Assembly: GCF_014656055.1 (NCBI RefSeq)
Contig: NZ_BNBR01000001.1
Span: forward strand, 1,819,165 to 1,883,164
DNA length: 64,000 nucleotides
Reading direction: 5' to 3'
Source of the DNA: Streptomyces griseosporeus
GTDB lineage: Bacteria; Actinomycetota; Actinomycetes; Streptomycetales; Streptomycetaceae
How positions within the stretch are numbered: position 1 is the stretch's first letter; every line of letters starts with the position of its first letter. Below, in pieces: positions 20,147 to 31,278 of this stretch. The position numbers were made by a program, and so were the translations under genes. The notes under the pieces were generated by a model. That model had not been told where the DNA came from. It did no database searches and saw only the letters and a program-made list of their open reading frames with translations.

Positions 20147-21811
20147 TCAGGCGGTCGTGCAGGTCCTGCCGTTGAGGGTGAAGGACGTCGGTGCGGTGTT
20201 GGCCGTGCCCTTGGTGCCGGTGAAGCCGACCGAGACCGAGCCCGCCGCGGGGATCGCGGCGGTGTAGGAAGCGGAGGCGACGGTCACCGCGGCGCCGGTC
20301 TGGGTCGGGGTGCCGCCCCACATGTTCGTGACGGTCTGGCCGCTGGGGAAGGTGAAGGCCAGCGTCCAGCCGTTCACGGCGGTCGTTCCGGTGTTGCGGA
20401 CGGTGATCTCGCCCTGGAAGCCGCCGGGCCACTCGCCCGCCACGCGGTAGGCGACGGAGCAGCCGGTGCCCGGGGTGCCGGTGTCCTTGGCGGTGGTCAC
20501 GGTGACCGTCGCCGAGCGCGCCGAGCGGTTGCCGGCCGCGTCCCGGGCGTACACGGCGAAGGTGTACGCCGTCTCGGGCGTCAGGCCCGTGACGGTCACC
20601 CCGGTGGTGGTGCTGGAGGCGACCGCGGTCTCGGTGGTGCCGCTGACGCGCACCACGTCGTAGCGGGTCACGGCAACGTTGTCCGACGCCGCGGGCCAGC
20701 TCAGAGTGAGCGAGGAGGACGACACGGCGGAGGCGGTGGGGGTGCCGGGGGCGGTGGGGGCCTGGGTGTCGGTGCCGGTACCGGCGAACACCGTGGCCTC
20801 GCGGGCGGTCTGGGCGATGCCGTTGGCGCCGTGGAAGACGCGCTCGCCCCAGGAGCTGAGCCGGGCCGGGTCGAAGCCGGTCGCGAGGTCGAGGATCGGG
20901 TCGGTGTTCCCGCTCCAGGACCAGGCCAGGTAGCCGAGGCGGAGCTGCTGGGCGGCGGCCATCATGGTGTCCTCGTCCGGGTCGCCCCACTGGTCGGCGG
21001 GGCCGCCGAACTCGCCGATGACCAGCGGGAGTTTCGCGGTGACGAAGGCGTTGAGGTAGTCGGTGATCTTTTGCGCCGTGTTGTAGACGCTGTACATGTG
21101 GATGGAGAAGAGCAGGTTGCCGGTGGGGTCGGCGGAGTAGACGGACCGTGCGTTGGTCCGCATCACGCCCTGCGAGTCCTGGCCCCAGTTCGGCGCGTCC
21201 ACCATCAGCGTGTGCTGGAGGCCGGCCGCCCGCAGCTTCTTGATCGCGGCGATGGTGGGGTCGGTCCAGCCGGCCGGGTTCGTGTTGCCCCAGGGCTCGT
21301 TGCCGATGTCGACGATGACGTAGTTCTCCTGGCCGGCCAGGACGTCCTTCAGGCTGATCCAGTAGTCGGCGGCGTGGTCGAGGGTGCCGGCGGCGGAGTC
21401 CTCGCCGTATCCGGTGGTGTCGTGCACCTCCAGGACGCAGATCAGGCGGTTGGCCTTGCAGTCGGCGATGACGGCCGCGACGTCCTCGGGGGTGTTGCGG
21501 GTCCAGCGGTAGCCGTCGGAGAGGACGACCCGGACGGTGTTGGCGCCGAGCGCCTTGATGTCGGCGAGCGACCGGGTCTGGCCGGGATACCAGGTGTGGG
21601 CGTGGTTGACGCCGCGCATGACGAAGTCGTTGCCGTTGCCCTCGACGAGGCGGCCGTCGCTGATGTGCAGGCCGGTCGCGGCGGCGGCCCCGGCCGGCGG
21701 GGCGGCGTGGGCGGGGGTCGGGGCCAGCGCGAGCAGGCCGAGGAGCGTGGCCAGGGCGGTGATCCACAGGGACAGGGGATGGTTGCGTGTCGTGCTTCTT
21801 GTGCTTCTCAC
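20147..21811 (-). CDS. Secreted GH5 endo-beta-1,4-mannanase with FN3 and CBM2
   Basis: A 554-residue modular hydrolase: signal peptide (cleavage near AHA-APP, residue 36), GH5 catalytic domain (about 42-340), a fibronectin type III module (about 350-440, ending VTVTTAK) and a C-terminal CBM2 (about 450-554). The catalytic acid/base is in VDIGNEPWGN and the nucleophile in VIGEFGGP. The segments MRGVNHAHTWYPGQT and LEVHDTTGYG match bacterial GH5_8 mannanases such as Streptomyces lividans ManA, so beta-mannan is the likely substrate rather than cellulose; CBM2 would anchor the enzyme to plant cell-wall cellulose. Start is GTG with CTGGAGTC upstream. A perfect CebR box lies 64 bp before the start, so induction by cello-oligosaccharides is expected. 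Confidence 0.92.
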   Translation of the reverse strand: MRSTRSTTRNHPLSLWITALATLLGLLALAPTPAHAAPPAGAAAATGLHISDGRLVEGNGNDFVMRGVNHAHTWYPGQTRSLADIKALGANTVRVVLSDGYRWTRNTPEDVAAVIADCKANRLICVLEVHDTTGYGEDSAAGTLDHAADYWISLKDVLAGQENYVIVDIGNEPWGNTNPAGWTDPTIAAIKKLRAAGLQHTLMVDAPNWGQDSQGVMRTNARSVYSADPTGNLLFSIHMYSVYNTAQKITDYLNAFVTAKLPLVIGEFGGPADQWGDPDEDTMMAAAQQLRLGYLAWSWSGNTDPILDLATGFDPARLSSWGERVFHGANGIAQTAREATVFAGTGTDTQAPTAPGTPTASAVSSSSLTLSWPAASDNVAVTRYDVVRVSGTTETAVASSTTTGVTVTGLTPETAYTFAVYARDAAGNRSARSATVTVTTAKDTGTPGTGCSVAYRVAGEWPGGFQGEITVRNTGTTAVNGWTLAFTFPSGQTVTNMWGGTPTQTGAAVTVASASYTAAIPAAGSVSVGFTGTKGTANTAPTSFTLNGRTCTTA

Positions 21812-21874
21812 TGCGACTCCAGGAGTGAGGCAAGAAAGCGGGGCAGAAAGTAGGGTGATGGATCTTCAGCCCCG

Positions 21875-21888
21875 TGGGAGCGCTCCCA
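21875..21888 (-). promoter_or_regulatory. CebR box upstream of mannanase
   Basis: TGGGAGCGCTCCCA, a perfect 14-bp palindrome identical to that upstream of the LPMO (6492-6505), 64 bp before the mannanase start. Confidence 0.88.
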
Positions 21889-21985
21889 CGAGGCGCAACC
21901 ATGACGCCATACCGCCAGGGACACGTCAAGACTTGGGGCGCGAGGAGGGACGGGCCGCCCCGCGGAGCGGGACGGCCTTCGCCGG

Positions 21986-23461
<1,476 letters not shown>

Positions 23462-23465
<4 letters not shown>

Positions 23466-24697
23466 TCGGCCTCCAGATGGGCGTACAGCTCCTTGGCGAT
23501 GATGCCGCGCTGGACCTCGCTGGCGCCCTCGTAGACGCGCGGGGCGCGCACCTCGCGGTAGAGGTGCTCCAGCAGGTGGCCGCGCCGGAGCGCGCGGGCG
23601 CCGTGCAGCTGGACGGCGGCGTCGACGACGTACTGCGCGGTCTCGGTGGCGAGCAGCTTGGCCATCGCGGCACGGGCGGGGACGCCGGGTGCGCCGTCGT
23701 CGTACGCCGTCGCCGCCGCGTAGACCATCAGGCGGGCCGCCTCCGTGCGCAGCGCCATCTCGGCGACCTGGTGGGAGACCGCCTGGAGGTCGCGCAGGGT
23801 GCCGCCGAAGGCGCGGCGGCGCGCGGTGTGGGCGACAGTGGCGTCGAGGGCGGCCTGGGCCATGCCGACGGCGAAGGCGCCGACGCTGGGGCGGAACAGG
23901 TTGAGGGTGCCCATGGCGACCCGGAAGCCGCGGTCGACCTGGCCGAGCACGTCGTCCGCGGTGACGGGCACGGCGTCGAAGCGGAGGGCGCCGATGGGGT
24001 GCGGGGAGAGCATCTCCAGCGCCTCGCCGGTCAGGCCGGGGCGGTCGGCGGGGACGAGGAAGGCGGTGACGCCGCGGGCGCCGGCGCCGGGGGTGGTGCG
24101 GGCGAAGACGGTGTAGAAGTCGGCTTCCGGGGCGTTGGAGATCCAGCACTTCTCGCCGGTGAGCCGCCACCGCCGCGGCCCGTCGGGTACGGCGGCCAGG
24201 GGGGCCGGCGAGTCACCGGTGAGGGAAGACGCCCACCCGGCGGACGACCCCGCGCTGTTCACCGTCCCCGCCCCGAGCCCGCTCGCCCCCTCCTCCTCGG
24301 CCCGCAGCCGCAGCGCCCCCGCATCCGAGCCCGCGTCCGGCTCGGTCAGGGCGAAGGCCGGGACCGCCGTCCCGTCGGTCACCGCGGGCAGCCAGCGTGC
24401 GCGCTGGGCCGGGGTGCCGTGGGCGTGGACGGGGTGGGCGCCCAGGCCCTGGAGGGCGAGGGCGGTCTCGGCCTCGGTGCAGGCGTAGGCGAGGGACTCG
24501 CGCATCAGGCAGAGGTGGAGCGCGCCGGAGGCGAACACGCGCCGCAGCAGGCCCAGCCGGCCGAGTTCGGCGAGGAGGGGGCGGTCGACGTGGCCCGGCT
24601 CGCCCTTCTCGGCGAGCGGGCGCAGCCGGTCGGCGGCCAGCGCGCGCAGCTCCGCACACCAGGCGGTCTGTGCCGGTTCGAGCGAGAATGCGGGCAT
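23462..24697 (-). CDS. Acyl-CoA dehydrogenase with unusual internal insertion
   Basis: A 411-residue FAD enzyme. N-terminal helical domain, then FALTEPDAGSD (FAD-contact motif), LTGEKCWISNAPEADFY, and a C-terminal helical domain ending RVYEGASEVQRGIIAKELY, where the catalytic Glu of ACADs lies in the YEG/YEGAS motif. Between residues about 133 and 175 (plus-strand 24173-24301) there is a Gly/Ala/Ser-rich stretch of about 30-40 residues (EEEGASGLGAGTVNSAGSS) not present in usual family members, which run near 380 residues. Start ATG 24697 has AGAGAGGACC upstream. It is the first gene of the minus-strand arm and is coupled to ridA. In 2-aminobenzoyl-CoA catabolism a dehydrogenase is needed for the beta-oxidation-like steps after dearomatisation. 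Confidence 0.9.
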
Positions 24698-24754
24698 CGC
24701 CGGTCCTCTCTCTCCGCGGCCGCATGGCCGCTCCCCCGACGATATCGCGCTGTA

Positions 24755-24782
24755 TTGACTGTCGTCACCAAGGCGATACGCT
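24755..24782 (+). promoter_or_regulatory. Promoter and operator of the CoA-ligase gene
   Basis: TTGACT (24755-24760) and TACGCT (24777-24782) with a 16-bp spacer form a sigma70-like promoter toward the ligase gene. TGACTGTCGTCA (24756-24767; TGAC/GTCA arms) overlaps the -35. The same 12-mer, again followed by CGATACG, occurs upstream of the enoyl-CoA hydratase gene (31294-31305). The PaaX-type regulator downstream of the ligase is the likely binder. This 177-bp gap is divergent, so the site may also govern the dehydrogenase-ridA operon. Confidence 0.65.
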
Positions 24783-24874
24783 CGCTGGTGCGGTGCCAGG
24801 TCGGTTCCGATCTCACCGCACCGACCCCGTCGAGCCCACAAGGCACGGCCCACCCGGCAAGGGGGCGAACCGCC

Positions 24875-26458
24875 ATGAACGTCTCGGCCCACGTCGACAC
24901 CTTCGCGCGCGACCACCTGCCCCCGCCGGACGAGTGGCCCGAGCTCCGCTTCGACCTGCCGGAGCTGCGCTACCCCGAACGGCTCAACTGCGCCGCCGAG
25001 CTGCTGACCGGCCCCCCGGACGACCGCCCCGCCTTCCGTACGCCGGACGGGGCCGTGTGGACGTACGGCGAGCTGCGCGCGCGCGTGGACCGCCTCGCCC
25101 ATGTGCTCGGCGGCGAGCTGGGCGTCGTACCGGGGAACCGGGTGCTGCTCCGGGGCCCGACCACGCCGTGGCTGGCGGCCTGCTGGCTGGCGGTGCTGAA
25201 GGCGGGCGCGGTCGCGGTCACCGTGCTGGCGCAGCAGCGGCCGCACGAGCTGAGGACGATGTGCGGGATCGCCCGCGTGGAGCACGCGCTGTGCGACGTG
25301 CGCGCGGTGGACGACCTGGTGAAGGCCGACATACCGGGGCTGCGGATCACGACGTACGGCGGTGACGCGCCGGACGACCTGCTGCGGCGGCCGGCGCCGG
25401 ACACGCCGTACCGGGCCGTGGACACCGCCGCCGACGACGTGGCGCTGATCGCGTTCACCTCGGGCACCACCGGCCGCCCGAAGGGGTGTCTGCACTTCCA
25501 CCGGGACGTGCTCGCGATCGCCGACACCTTCTCCAAGCACGTGCTGAAGCCGAGGTCCGAGGACGTCTTCACCGGCTCTCCCCCGCTCGGCTTCACCTTC
25601 GGCCTCGGCGGGCTCGTGGTGTTCCCGCTGCGGGCCGGCGCGAGTGCGCTGCTGCTCGAACAGGCGCATCCGCGGCAGTTGTTGCCCGCGATCGCCGAGC
25701 ACCGCGTCTCCGTGCTGTTCACCGCCCCGACCGCGTACCGCGCGATGCTCGGCGAGCTGGACGCGTACGACGTGTCGTCGCTGCGGCGCTGTGTCTCGGC
25801 CGGCGAGAACCTGCCCGCGGCGACCTGGCACGCCTGGCGGGAGCGGACCGGCCTGGCGATCATCAACGGCATCGGCGCCACCGAGCTGCTGCACATCTTC
25901 ATCTCCGCCGCCGACGAGGCGGCCCGGCCCGGCACCACCGGGCTGCCCGTGCCCGGCTGGCAGGCGCGCGTGGTCGGCGAGGACGGCCGGGAGCTGCCCG
26001 ACGGCGAACCGGGCCTGCTCGCGGTGCGCGGGCCCGTCGGCTGCCGCTATCTCGCCGACCCGCGGCAGCGGGAGTACGTGCGCGACGGCTGGAACATCAC
26101 CGGTGACACCTACGTCCGCGAGCCCGACGGCTACTTCCGGTACGTGGCACGCGCCGACGACATGATCATCTCGGCGGGGTACAACATCGCCGGACCCGAG
26201 GTCGAGGACGCGCTGCTGCGCCATCCGGATGTGGTCGAGGCGGCCGTGGTCGGGCGGCCGGACGAGGACCGCGGGCAGGTGGTCGTCGCCTACGCCGTGC
26301 TGAGGGAGGGCGCGCCGCAGGACACCGAGGCACTGCGGACGTTCCTGAAGTCGGAGCTGGCGCCGTACAAGTGTCCGCGCGAGATCGTCCTGATGGACGC
26401 GCTGCCGCGCACCGCGACCGGCAAGCTCCAGCGGTTCCGGCTCCGCGCGTCCGAGTGA
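24875..26458 (+). CDS. Benzoate/2-aminobenzoate-type CoA ligase
   Basis: A 527-residue ANL-family enzyme that forms an acyl-AMP and then a CoA thioester. Motifs: AFTSGTTGRPKG (P-loop A3), GIGATELLHIFI (A5), YVRDGWNITGDTYVREPDG (A7), RADDMIISAGYNIAGPEVE (A8) and the catalytic Lys in PRTATGKLQRF (A10). The size and the GIGxTE-LLHIFIS segment follow the benzoate-CoA ligase family, whose bacterial members activate benzoate, 2-aminobenzoate or hydroxybenzoates. Start ATG 24875 is chosen because the sequence upstream is a shadow frame. With the fused monooxygenase/reductase (28130-30418) the most likely substrate is 2-aminobenzoate (anthranilate); salicylate is the main alternative. The paaX-like gene follows 37 bp downstream. 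Confidence 0.88.
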   Translation: MNVSAHVDTFARDHLPPPDEWPELRFDLPELRYPERLNCAAELLTGPPDDRPAFRTPDGAVWTYGELRARVDRLAHVLGGELGVVPGNRVLLRGPTTPWLAACWLAVLKAGAVAVTVLAQQRPHELRTMCGIARVEHALCDVRAVDDLVKADIPGLRITTYGGDAPDDLLRRPAPDTPYRAVDTAADDVALIAFTSGTTGRPKGCLHFHRDVLAIADTFSKHVLKPRSEDVFTGSPPLGFTFGLGGLVVFPLRAGASALLLEQAHPRQLLPAIAEHRVSVLFTAPTAYRAMLGELDAYDVSSLRRCVSAGENLPAATWHAWRERTGLAIINGIGATELLHIFISAADEAARPGTTGLPVPGWQARVVGEDGRELPDGEPGLLAVRGPVGCRYLADPRQREYVRDGWNITGDTYVREPDGYFRYVARADDMIISAGYNIAGPEVEDALLRHPDVVEAAVVGRPDEDRGQVVVAYAVLREGAPQDTEALRTFLKSELAPYKCPREIVLMDALPRTATGKLQRFRLRASE

Positions 26459-26495
26459 CACCGAACGTGACCAGCAGCGATGCCGACGACCTAAG

Positions 26496-27329
26496 ATGAT
26501 CAACGTGTCCGACCAGCATGCACCTCGGTCTTTGATCGTCACGCTCTACGGCGCCTACGGCCGCTTCGTGCCGGGCCCGGTACCGGTCGCCGAGCTGATC
26601 CGGCTGCTGGCCGCGGTCGGCGTCGACGCGCCCTCCGTCCGCTCGTCGGTCTCCCGGCTCAAACGCCGCGGCCTGCTGCTCCCGGCGCGCACCGCGCAGG
26701 GCGCGGCGGGCTACGAACTCTCCCCCGAGGCGCGGCAGTTGCTGGACGACGGCGACCGGCGGATCTACGCCACCGCGCCCCCGGCGGACGAGGGCTGGGT
26801 GCTGGCGGTGTTCTCGGTGCCGGAGTCGGAGCGGCAGAAGCGGCATGTGCTGCGCTCCCGGCTGGCCGGTCTTGGCTTCGGCACGGCGGCGCCGGGCGTG
26901 TGGATCGCGCCGGCCCGGCTGTACGAGGAGACCCGGCACACCCTGAAGCGGCTGGGCCTGGAGGCGTACGTCGACTTCTTCCGGGGTGAGCACCTCGGGT
27001 TCGCGGCCACGGTCGAGGCGGTGGCCCGCTGGTGGGACCTGGCGGCGATCGCCAAGGAGCACGAGGCGTTCCTGGACCGGCACGCGCCCGTGCTGCACGC
27101 CTGGGAGCGACGCCCGGACACGCCACCGGAGGAGGCGTACCGCGACTATCTGCTCGCCCTGGACTCCTGGCGCCACCTGCCCTACGCCGACCCGGGGCTG
27201 CCCGCCCGGCTGCTGCCCGCCGACTGGCCGGGCGTCCGCTCCGCGACCGTGTTCCGCGCTTTGCACGAGCGACTGCGGGACGCGGGTGCGGTCTTCGCCG
27301 GGGTGTCCGGGCCGGAGGCCGGTTCGTGA
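26496..27329 (+). CDS. PaaX-family transcriptional regulator
   Basis: A 277-residue regulator. N-terminal winged helix (SLIVTLYGAYGRFVPGPVPVAELI ... VDAPSVRSSVSRLKRRGLL), the central PaaX domain (WVLAVFSVPESERQKRHVLRSRL) and the C-terminal PaaX_C helix bundle (YRDYLLALDSWRHLPYADPGLP). PaaX of phenylacetate catabolism represses its operon and is released by an aryl-CoA ester. Here the gene follows the aryl-CoA ligase, so the effector is probably the CoA thioester made by that enzyme, and its operator the shared TGACTGTCGTCA sites. Start: ATG 26496 is taken; GTG 26505 is equally possible because no strong ribosome site distinguishes them. Confidence 0.9.
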   Translation: MINVSDQHAPRSLIVTLYGAYGRFVPGPVPVAELIRLLAAVGVDAPSVRSSVSRLKRRGLLLPARTAQGAAGYELSPEARQLLDDGDRRIYATAPPADEGWVLAVFSVPESERQKRHVLRSRLAGLGFGTAAPGVWIAPARLYEETRHTLKRLGLEAYVDFFRGEHLGFAATVEAVARWWDLAAIAKEHEAFLDRHAPVLHAWERRPDTPPEEAYRDYLLALDSWRHLPYADPGLPARLLPADWPGVRSATVFRALHERLRDAGAVFAGVSGPEAGS

Positions 27330-27353
27330 CCGGGGCGGGGATGGGGCACTGAT

Positions 27354-27421
27354 CGGGGCCGGGGAACGGTCGGCCGGGGCCGGTGCACGGTCGGGGGCCG
27401 GGGCCGGGGCCGGGGAACGGT
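27354..27421. repeat. Simple GGGGCCGG-rich repeat
   Basis: Degenerate repeats of GGGGCCGGGGAACGG (27354-27368 and again at 27407-27421) with GGGGCC units between them, filling most of the 151-bp gap before the truncated sulfotransferase. Confidence 0.7.
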
Positions 27422-27480
27422 AAGCGAACCCTCACGGTTCTCCGACCGTCCTCTCAGCTTCCTTACCTAGCTTCGGGCGC

Positions 27481-28116
27481 ATGAGTCTCCTGCGTAGCCT
27501 GAACCGCCAGCTCCAGGTCGCCTTCGGCAGTTCCTTCCCGCAGCGGGCGATGGCCGGGCTGGAGCTGGAGCGCGGCGATCTGGAGCACCTGCTGTGGGAC
27601 CGGGTGCTCCACCGCGAACTGCTGCGCTCCGGCAAGGACTCCATCGTGGAGAAGACGCCGGGCAACGCCTTCGCCTTCCGCCGCATCCCGGACTGCTGGC
27701 CCGACGCCCGCTTCGTGTTCCTGCTGCGCCATCCGGAGTCCGTCGCCCGCTCCTGGCACGAGAGCGACCCGGTGAAGCGGCCGTACGACACGGCGGTCGC
27801 GGACGTGCTGCGCTATCTGGAGGCCGTCGAGGAGGCCCGCAGCGCCACGCCCGACGGCTGCACCGTGCGGTACGAGGACATCACCGCCGGCCCGGAGCGC
27901 GAGATGCGCCGGCTGTGCGCGTACCTGGGCGTCGGCTACGAACCCGGCATGCTCACGTACGGCGCGAAGGACGACCGCGACCTGGTCAGGGGCCTCGGCG
28001 ACTGGCGCGCCAACATCCGCACCGGCACGGTCCAGCCGGGCCGGGCGCTGCCCGGCGACGACGAGATACCGGCGCCCCTGCGGCCGGTCTGCACGGCCTG
28101 GGGTTACGCGGCGTGA
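27481..28116 (+). CDS. Sulfotransferase-like protein, N-terminally short
   Basis: A 211-residue protein resembling the C-terminal two-thirds of PAPS-dependent sulfotransferases: DSIVEKTPGNAFAF, then FVFLLRHPESVARSWHES (the 3'-phosphate-binding RxxxxxxxS-type motif) and VRYEDITAGPEREMRRLC. The N-terminal 5'-phosphosulfate loop (usually xxGxPRSGTT) that should precede residue 1 by about 70 residues is missing, and the upstream DNA is simple repeat (27354-27421) with no coding potential. It may therefore be inactive or a remnant, despite a clean frame. Stop codons of this gene and the converging monooxygenase are 13 bp apart. Confidence 0.65.
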   Translation: MSLLRSLNRQLQVAFGSSFPQRAMAGLELERGDLEHLLWDRVLHRELLRSGKDSIVEKTPGNAFAFRRIPDCWPDARFVFLLRHPESVARSWHESDPVKRPYDTAVADVLRYLEAVEEARSATPDGCTVRYEDITAGPEREMRRLCAYLGVGYEPGMLTYGAKDDRDLVRGLGDWRANIRTGTVQPGRALPGDDEIPAPLRPVCTAWGYAA

Positions 28117-28129
28117 CGGGCGGACTCGC

Positions 28130-30418
28130 TCAGCGTCCCAGGGTGAGCCGGGGTTTGGGCGCGTCCGTGCGGCCGGTGCGCGGGGGCCGGCTGCCCGCCC
28201 GGTACGGCGCCGGCCAGACGGCGCCCGGGCCGTCGTAGCCCTGCTCGGCGGCGGCGTGCAGCGTCCAGTGCGGGTCGTACAGGTGCGGCCGGGCGAGCGC
28301 GCACAGGTCGGCGCGGCCCGCCAGGATCAGCGAGTTGACGTCGTCCCAGGAGGAGATCGCGCCGACCGCGATCACCGGTACCCCCACCTCGTGGCGGATG
28401 CGGTCGGCGAACGGCGTCTGGTACGACCGCCCGAACTCCGGCCGCTCGTCGGCGACCACCTGCCCGGTCGACACGTCGACGGCGTCGGCGCCGTGCGCGG
28501 CGAAGGCGCGGGCGATCGCCACGGCCTCCTCGGCCGTCGTACCGCCCTCGGCCCAGTCGGTGGCGGAGATCCGGACCGTCATGGGCCGCTCCTCGGGCCA
28601 CACGGCGCGTACGGCGTCGAAGACCTCCAGCGGGAAGCGCAGCCGTCGCTCCAGGGAGCCGCCGTAGGCGTCGGTGCGGTGGTTGGTCAGCGGGGAGAGG
28701 AACCCGGAGAGCAGATAGCCGTGGGCGCAGTGCAGTTCGAGCAGGTCGAAGCCGGCGCGGGCGGCCCGCCAGGCGGCGGCCGTGAACTGCTCGCGGATGT
28801 CGGTCAGCTGGGCGCGGGTGAGCTGGCGCGGGGTCTGGCTGCCCGGCTTGTACGGCAGCGGGGAGGCGGCGACGAGGGGCCAGTTGCCGTCGGGCAGCGG
28901 CTCGTCCATGCCCTCCCACATCAGCTTCGTGGAGCCCTTGCGGCCGGAGTGGCCGAGCTGGACGCCGATCGCGGTGCCCGGGGACTGCGCGTGCACGAAG
29001 CCGACGACGCGCTTCCATGCCTCGCCCTGCCGGCCGGTGTACAGGCCGGTGCAGCCGGGGGTGATCCGGCCCTCGGCGCTGACGCAGACCATCTCGGTCA
29101 TCACCAGGCCGGCGCCGCCGAGGGCGCGGGCGCCGAGGTGGACGAGGTGGAAGTCGCCGGGGACGCCGTCGACGGCCGAGTACATGTCCATGGGCGAGAC
29201 GACGACACGGTTGCGCAGGGTCAGGCCGCGCAGCCGGAGCGGGGTGAACATGGGCGGGGTGCCGGGCGGGCAGCCGAACTCCCGCTCCACGGCGGCGGTG
29301 AAGCGCGGATCGCGCAGGCGCAGGTTGTCGTGGGTGACGCGGCGGGAGCGGGTGAGCAGGTTGAAGGCGAACTGGCGGGGCGGCTGGTCGAGGTAGGAGG
29401 CCAGGTTCTCGAACCACTCCAGGCTGGCGCGGGCGGCCCGCTGGGTGGAGGCGACGACGGGCCGGCGCTCCTCCTCGTAGGCCGCGAGGGCCCGGTCGAG
29501 CGACGGCTGTTCCTCCAGGCAGGCGGCGAGCGCGAGGGCGTCCTCGACGGCGAGCTTGGTGCCGGAGCCGATGGAGAAGTGGGCGGTGTGGGCGGCGTCG
29601 CCGAGCAGGACGACGTTGCCGTGCGACCAGTGCTCGTTGACGACCGTGCGGAAGGAGGTCCAGGCGGACTTGTTGGAGTGCAGCGGACGTCCCCCCAGCG
29701 CGTCCGCGAAGATCTTGGCGCAGCGGTCGATGGACTCCTGCGGGGTGACGTCGTCGAACCCGGCCGCCTGCCAGACCTCCTCGCGCATCTCGACGATCAC
29801 CGTGGAGGCGTCGGCCGCGTACGGGTAGGCGTGCAGCTGCATCACGCCGTGCTCGGTCTCGGCGATCTCGAAGCGGAACGCGTCGAAGGCGAAGTCGGCG
29901 GCGAGCCAGATGTAGCGGCAGCGGTGGGTCGTGATGTGGGGCCGGAAGGTCTGCGGGTAGGCCTCGCGGGTGGTGCTGTTGACGCCGTCGGCGGCGACGA
30001 CCAGGTCGTACGACTCCGCCAGCCGGGCCGGGTACGGGGCCTCGGTGCGGAAGCGGAGGTCCACGCCGAGGTCGCGGCAGCGGTCGTGGAGGATCTCCAG
30101 CAGCCGTTTGCGGCCCAGGGCCGCGAAGCCGTGGCCGCCGGAGGTGTGCTTCACGCCGCGGTGCACGATGTCGATGTCGTCCCAGCGGACGAAGTGGCGT
30201 TGCATGGCCTCGTGGACGGACGGGTCGGCGTGCTCGATGCCGCCGAGGGTCTCGTCGGAGAGGACGACCCCGAAGCCGAAGGTGTCGTCGGGCGCGTTGC
30301 GTTCCCAGACGGTCACCTCGCGGGCCGGGTCGAGGCGCTTCAGCAGGGCGGCGGCGTAGAGGCCGCCGGGGCCGCCGCCGATGATCGCGACGCGTGCCCC
30401 TTGGGTGCGTGCAGTCAC
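28130..30418 (-). CDS. Fused FAD monooxygenase / old yellow enzyme (2-aminobenzoyl-CoA monooxygenase/reductase type)
   Basis: A 762-residue bifunctional flavoprotein. Residues about 8-375: class A aromatic hydroxylase with [14 protein letters not shown] (FAD), and [22 protein letters not shown]. Residues about 385-740: old-yellow-enzyme NADH:flavin reductase domain, starting [20 protein letters not shown] and including [20 protein letters not shown]. This order is that of anthraniloyl-CoA monooxygenase/reductase, which hydroxylates and then hydrogenates the aromatic ring of 2-aminobenzoyl-CoA, removing aromaticity without ring-cleaving dioxygenase. Close relatives are also annotated salicylyl-CoA 5-hydroxylase/oxidoreductase. 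The GTG start (30418) overlaps the stop of the enoyl-CoA hydratase gene; GGAGGGG lies just before it. The longer open frame extending upstream to 31264 is a shadow of that gene. Confidence 0.9.
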   Translation of the reverse strand: MTARTQGARVAIIGGGPGGLYAAALLKRLDPAREVTVWERNAPDDTFGFGVVLSDETLGGIEHADPSVHEAMQRHFVRWDDIDIVHRGVKHTSGGHGFAALGRKRLLEILHDRCRDLGVDLRFRTEAPYPARLAESYDLVVAADGVNSTTREAYPQTFRPHITTHRCRYIWLAADFAFDAFRFEIAETEHGVMQLHAYPYAADASTVIVEMREEVWQAAGFDDVTPQESIDRCAKIFADALGGRPLHSNKSAWTSFRTVVNEHWSHGNVVLLGDAAHTAHFSIGSGTKLAVEDALALAACLEEQPSLDRALAAYEEERRPVVASTQRAARASLEWFENLASYLDQPPRQFAFNLLTRSRRVTHDNLRLRDPRFTAAVEREFGCPPGTPPMFTPLRLRGLTLRNRVVVSPMDMYSAVDGVPGDFHLVHLGARALGGAGLVMTEMVCVSAEGRITPGCTGLYTGRQGEAWKRVVGFVHAQSPGTAIGVQLGHSGRKGSTKLMWEGMDEPLPDGNWPLVAASPLPYKPGSQTPRQLTRAQLTDIREQFTAAAWRAARAGFDLLELHCAHGYLLSGFLSPLTNHRTDAYGGSLERRLRFPLEVFDAVRAVWPEERPMTVRISATDWAEGGTTAEEAVAIARAFAAHGADAVDVSTGQVVADERPEFGRSYQTPFADRIRHEVGVPVIAVGAISSWDDVNSLILAGRADLCALARPHLYDPHWTLHAAAEQGYDGPGAVWPAPYRAGSRPPRTGRTDAPKPRLTLGR

Positions 30419-31242
30419 CGTCCCCTCCATTTCGGGGGTCGTTTCTGCGTGAACGCCTCGTGGAACTCCGCGTAGTCCTCGCCGTTCATCAGCAGGGCCT
30501 GCGTCGAGGCGTCGAGTTCCACGGCCGCCGCGAGCGGCATGTCCAGTTCCGCCGTCAGCAGGGCCTTCGTCTGGGCGTACGCCAGGGCCGGGCCGTCGGC
30601 CAGGCGGCCGGCCAGGTCCCGGGCGGCCTCGTCGGCGCGGCCCTCCTCGGTCAGCTCGCTGATCAGGCCGATCCGCTCGGCCTCGGGTGCGCGCACTGGC
30701 TCGCCCAGCATGAGCAGGCGGGTGGCGTGGCCGAGGCCGACCACGCGGGGCAGCAGGTAGGCGGCGCCCATGTCGCCGCCGGACAGGCCGACGCGGGTGA
30801 ACAGGAAGGCGAACCGGGCGGAGGGGTCGGCCACCCGGAAGTCGGCGGCCAGGGCGAGGACCGCGCCGGCGCCCGCGGCGACGCCGTGCACGGCCGCGAT
30901 CACCGGGAAGGGGCATTCCCGGATGGCGCGGACGACCTGGCCGGTCATCCGGTTGAAGTCCATCAGCTGGGCGGTGTCCATGGCCAGGGTGGCGCCGATG
31001 ATCTCGTCGACGTCGCCGCCGGAGCAGAAGCCGCGGCCTTCGCCGGCCAGCACCAGGGCGCGCACGGAGCGCTCCCGGGACAGTTCGGCGAGCAGGTCGC
31101 GCAGGTCGGCGTAGGCCTCGAAGGTCAGCGCGTTGAGCTTCTCGGGGCGGGCCAGGGTGACGGTGGCGACGCCGTCGGCGTGCTCGACGCGCAGGTGCCG
31201 CCAGTGGGGGGTGCGGGCGGCGGAACCGGTGAAGGGACTCAT
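30415..31242 (-). CDS. Enoyl-CoA hydratase/isomerase family protein
   Basis: A 275-residue crotonase-fold enzyme: [20 protein letters not shown] (oxyanion hole), [20 protein letters not shown] and [22 protein letters not shown], with a C-terminal segment ending RPPKWRGR. It is the first gene of the operon with the fused monooxygenase/reductase, with a GTGA overlap. In this pathway it would hydrate an unsaturated alicyclic CoA ester or act in hydrolytic ring opening after dearomatisation. GGGAGG lies 9 nt upstream of the ATG. The promoter and shared operator are at 31279-31306. Confidence 0.9.
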   Translation of the reverse strand: MSPFTGSAARTPHWRHLRVEHADGVATVTLARPEKLNALTFEAYADLRDLLAELSRERSVRALVLAGEGRGFCSGGDVDEIIGATLAMDTAQLMDFNRMTGQVVRAIRECPFPVIAAVHGVAAGAGAVLALAADFRVADPSARFAFLFTRVGLSGGDMGAAYLLPRVVGLGHATRLLMLGEPVRAPEAERIGLISELTEEGRADEAARDLAGRLADGPALAYAQTKALLTAELDMPLAAAVELDASTQALLMNGEDYAEFHEAFTQKRPPKWRGR

Positions 31243-31278
31243 CAGGAGGGCCTCCCTCGACCACGGTGACCCTTCGAA

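Noticed and set aside
20669..20682. A CAACGTTG copy resembling the GH92 operator
   Set aside because: It lies within the mannanase coding sequence (SDNVAV of the FN3 domain) and lacks the full GACA/TGTC arms.
28130..31264. A continuous 1,044-codon frame that would fuse the hydratase region to the monooxygenase/reductase
   Set aside because: Upstream of GTG 30418 this frame is Arg-rich nonsense, whereas the other phase gives a complete enoyl-CoA hydratase that overlaps by GTGA.
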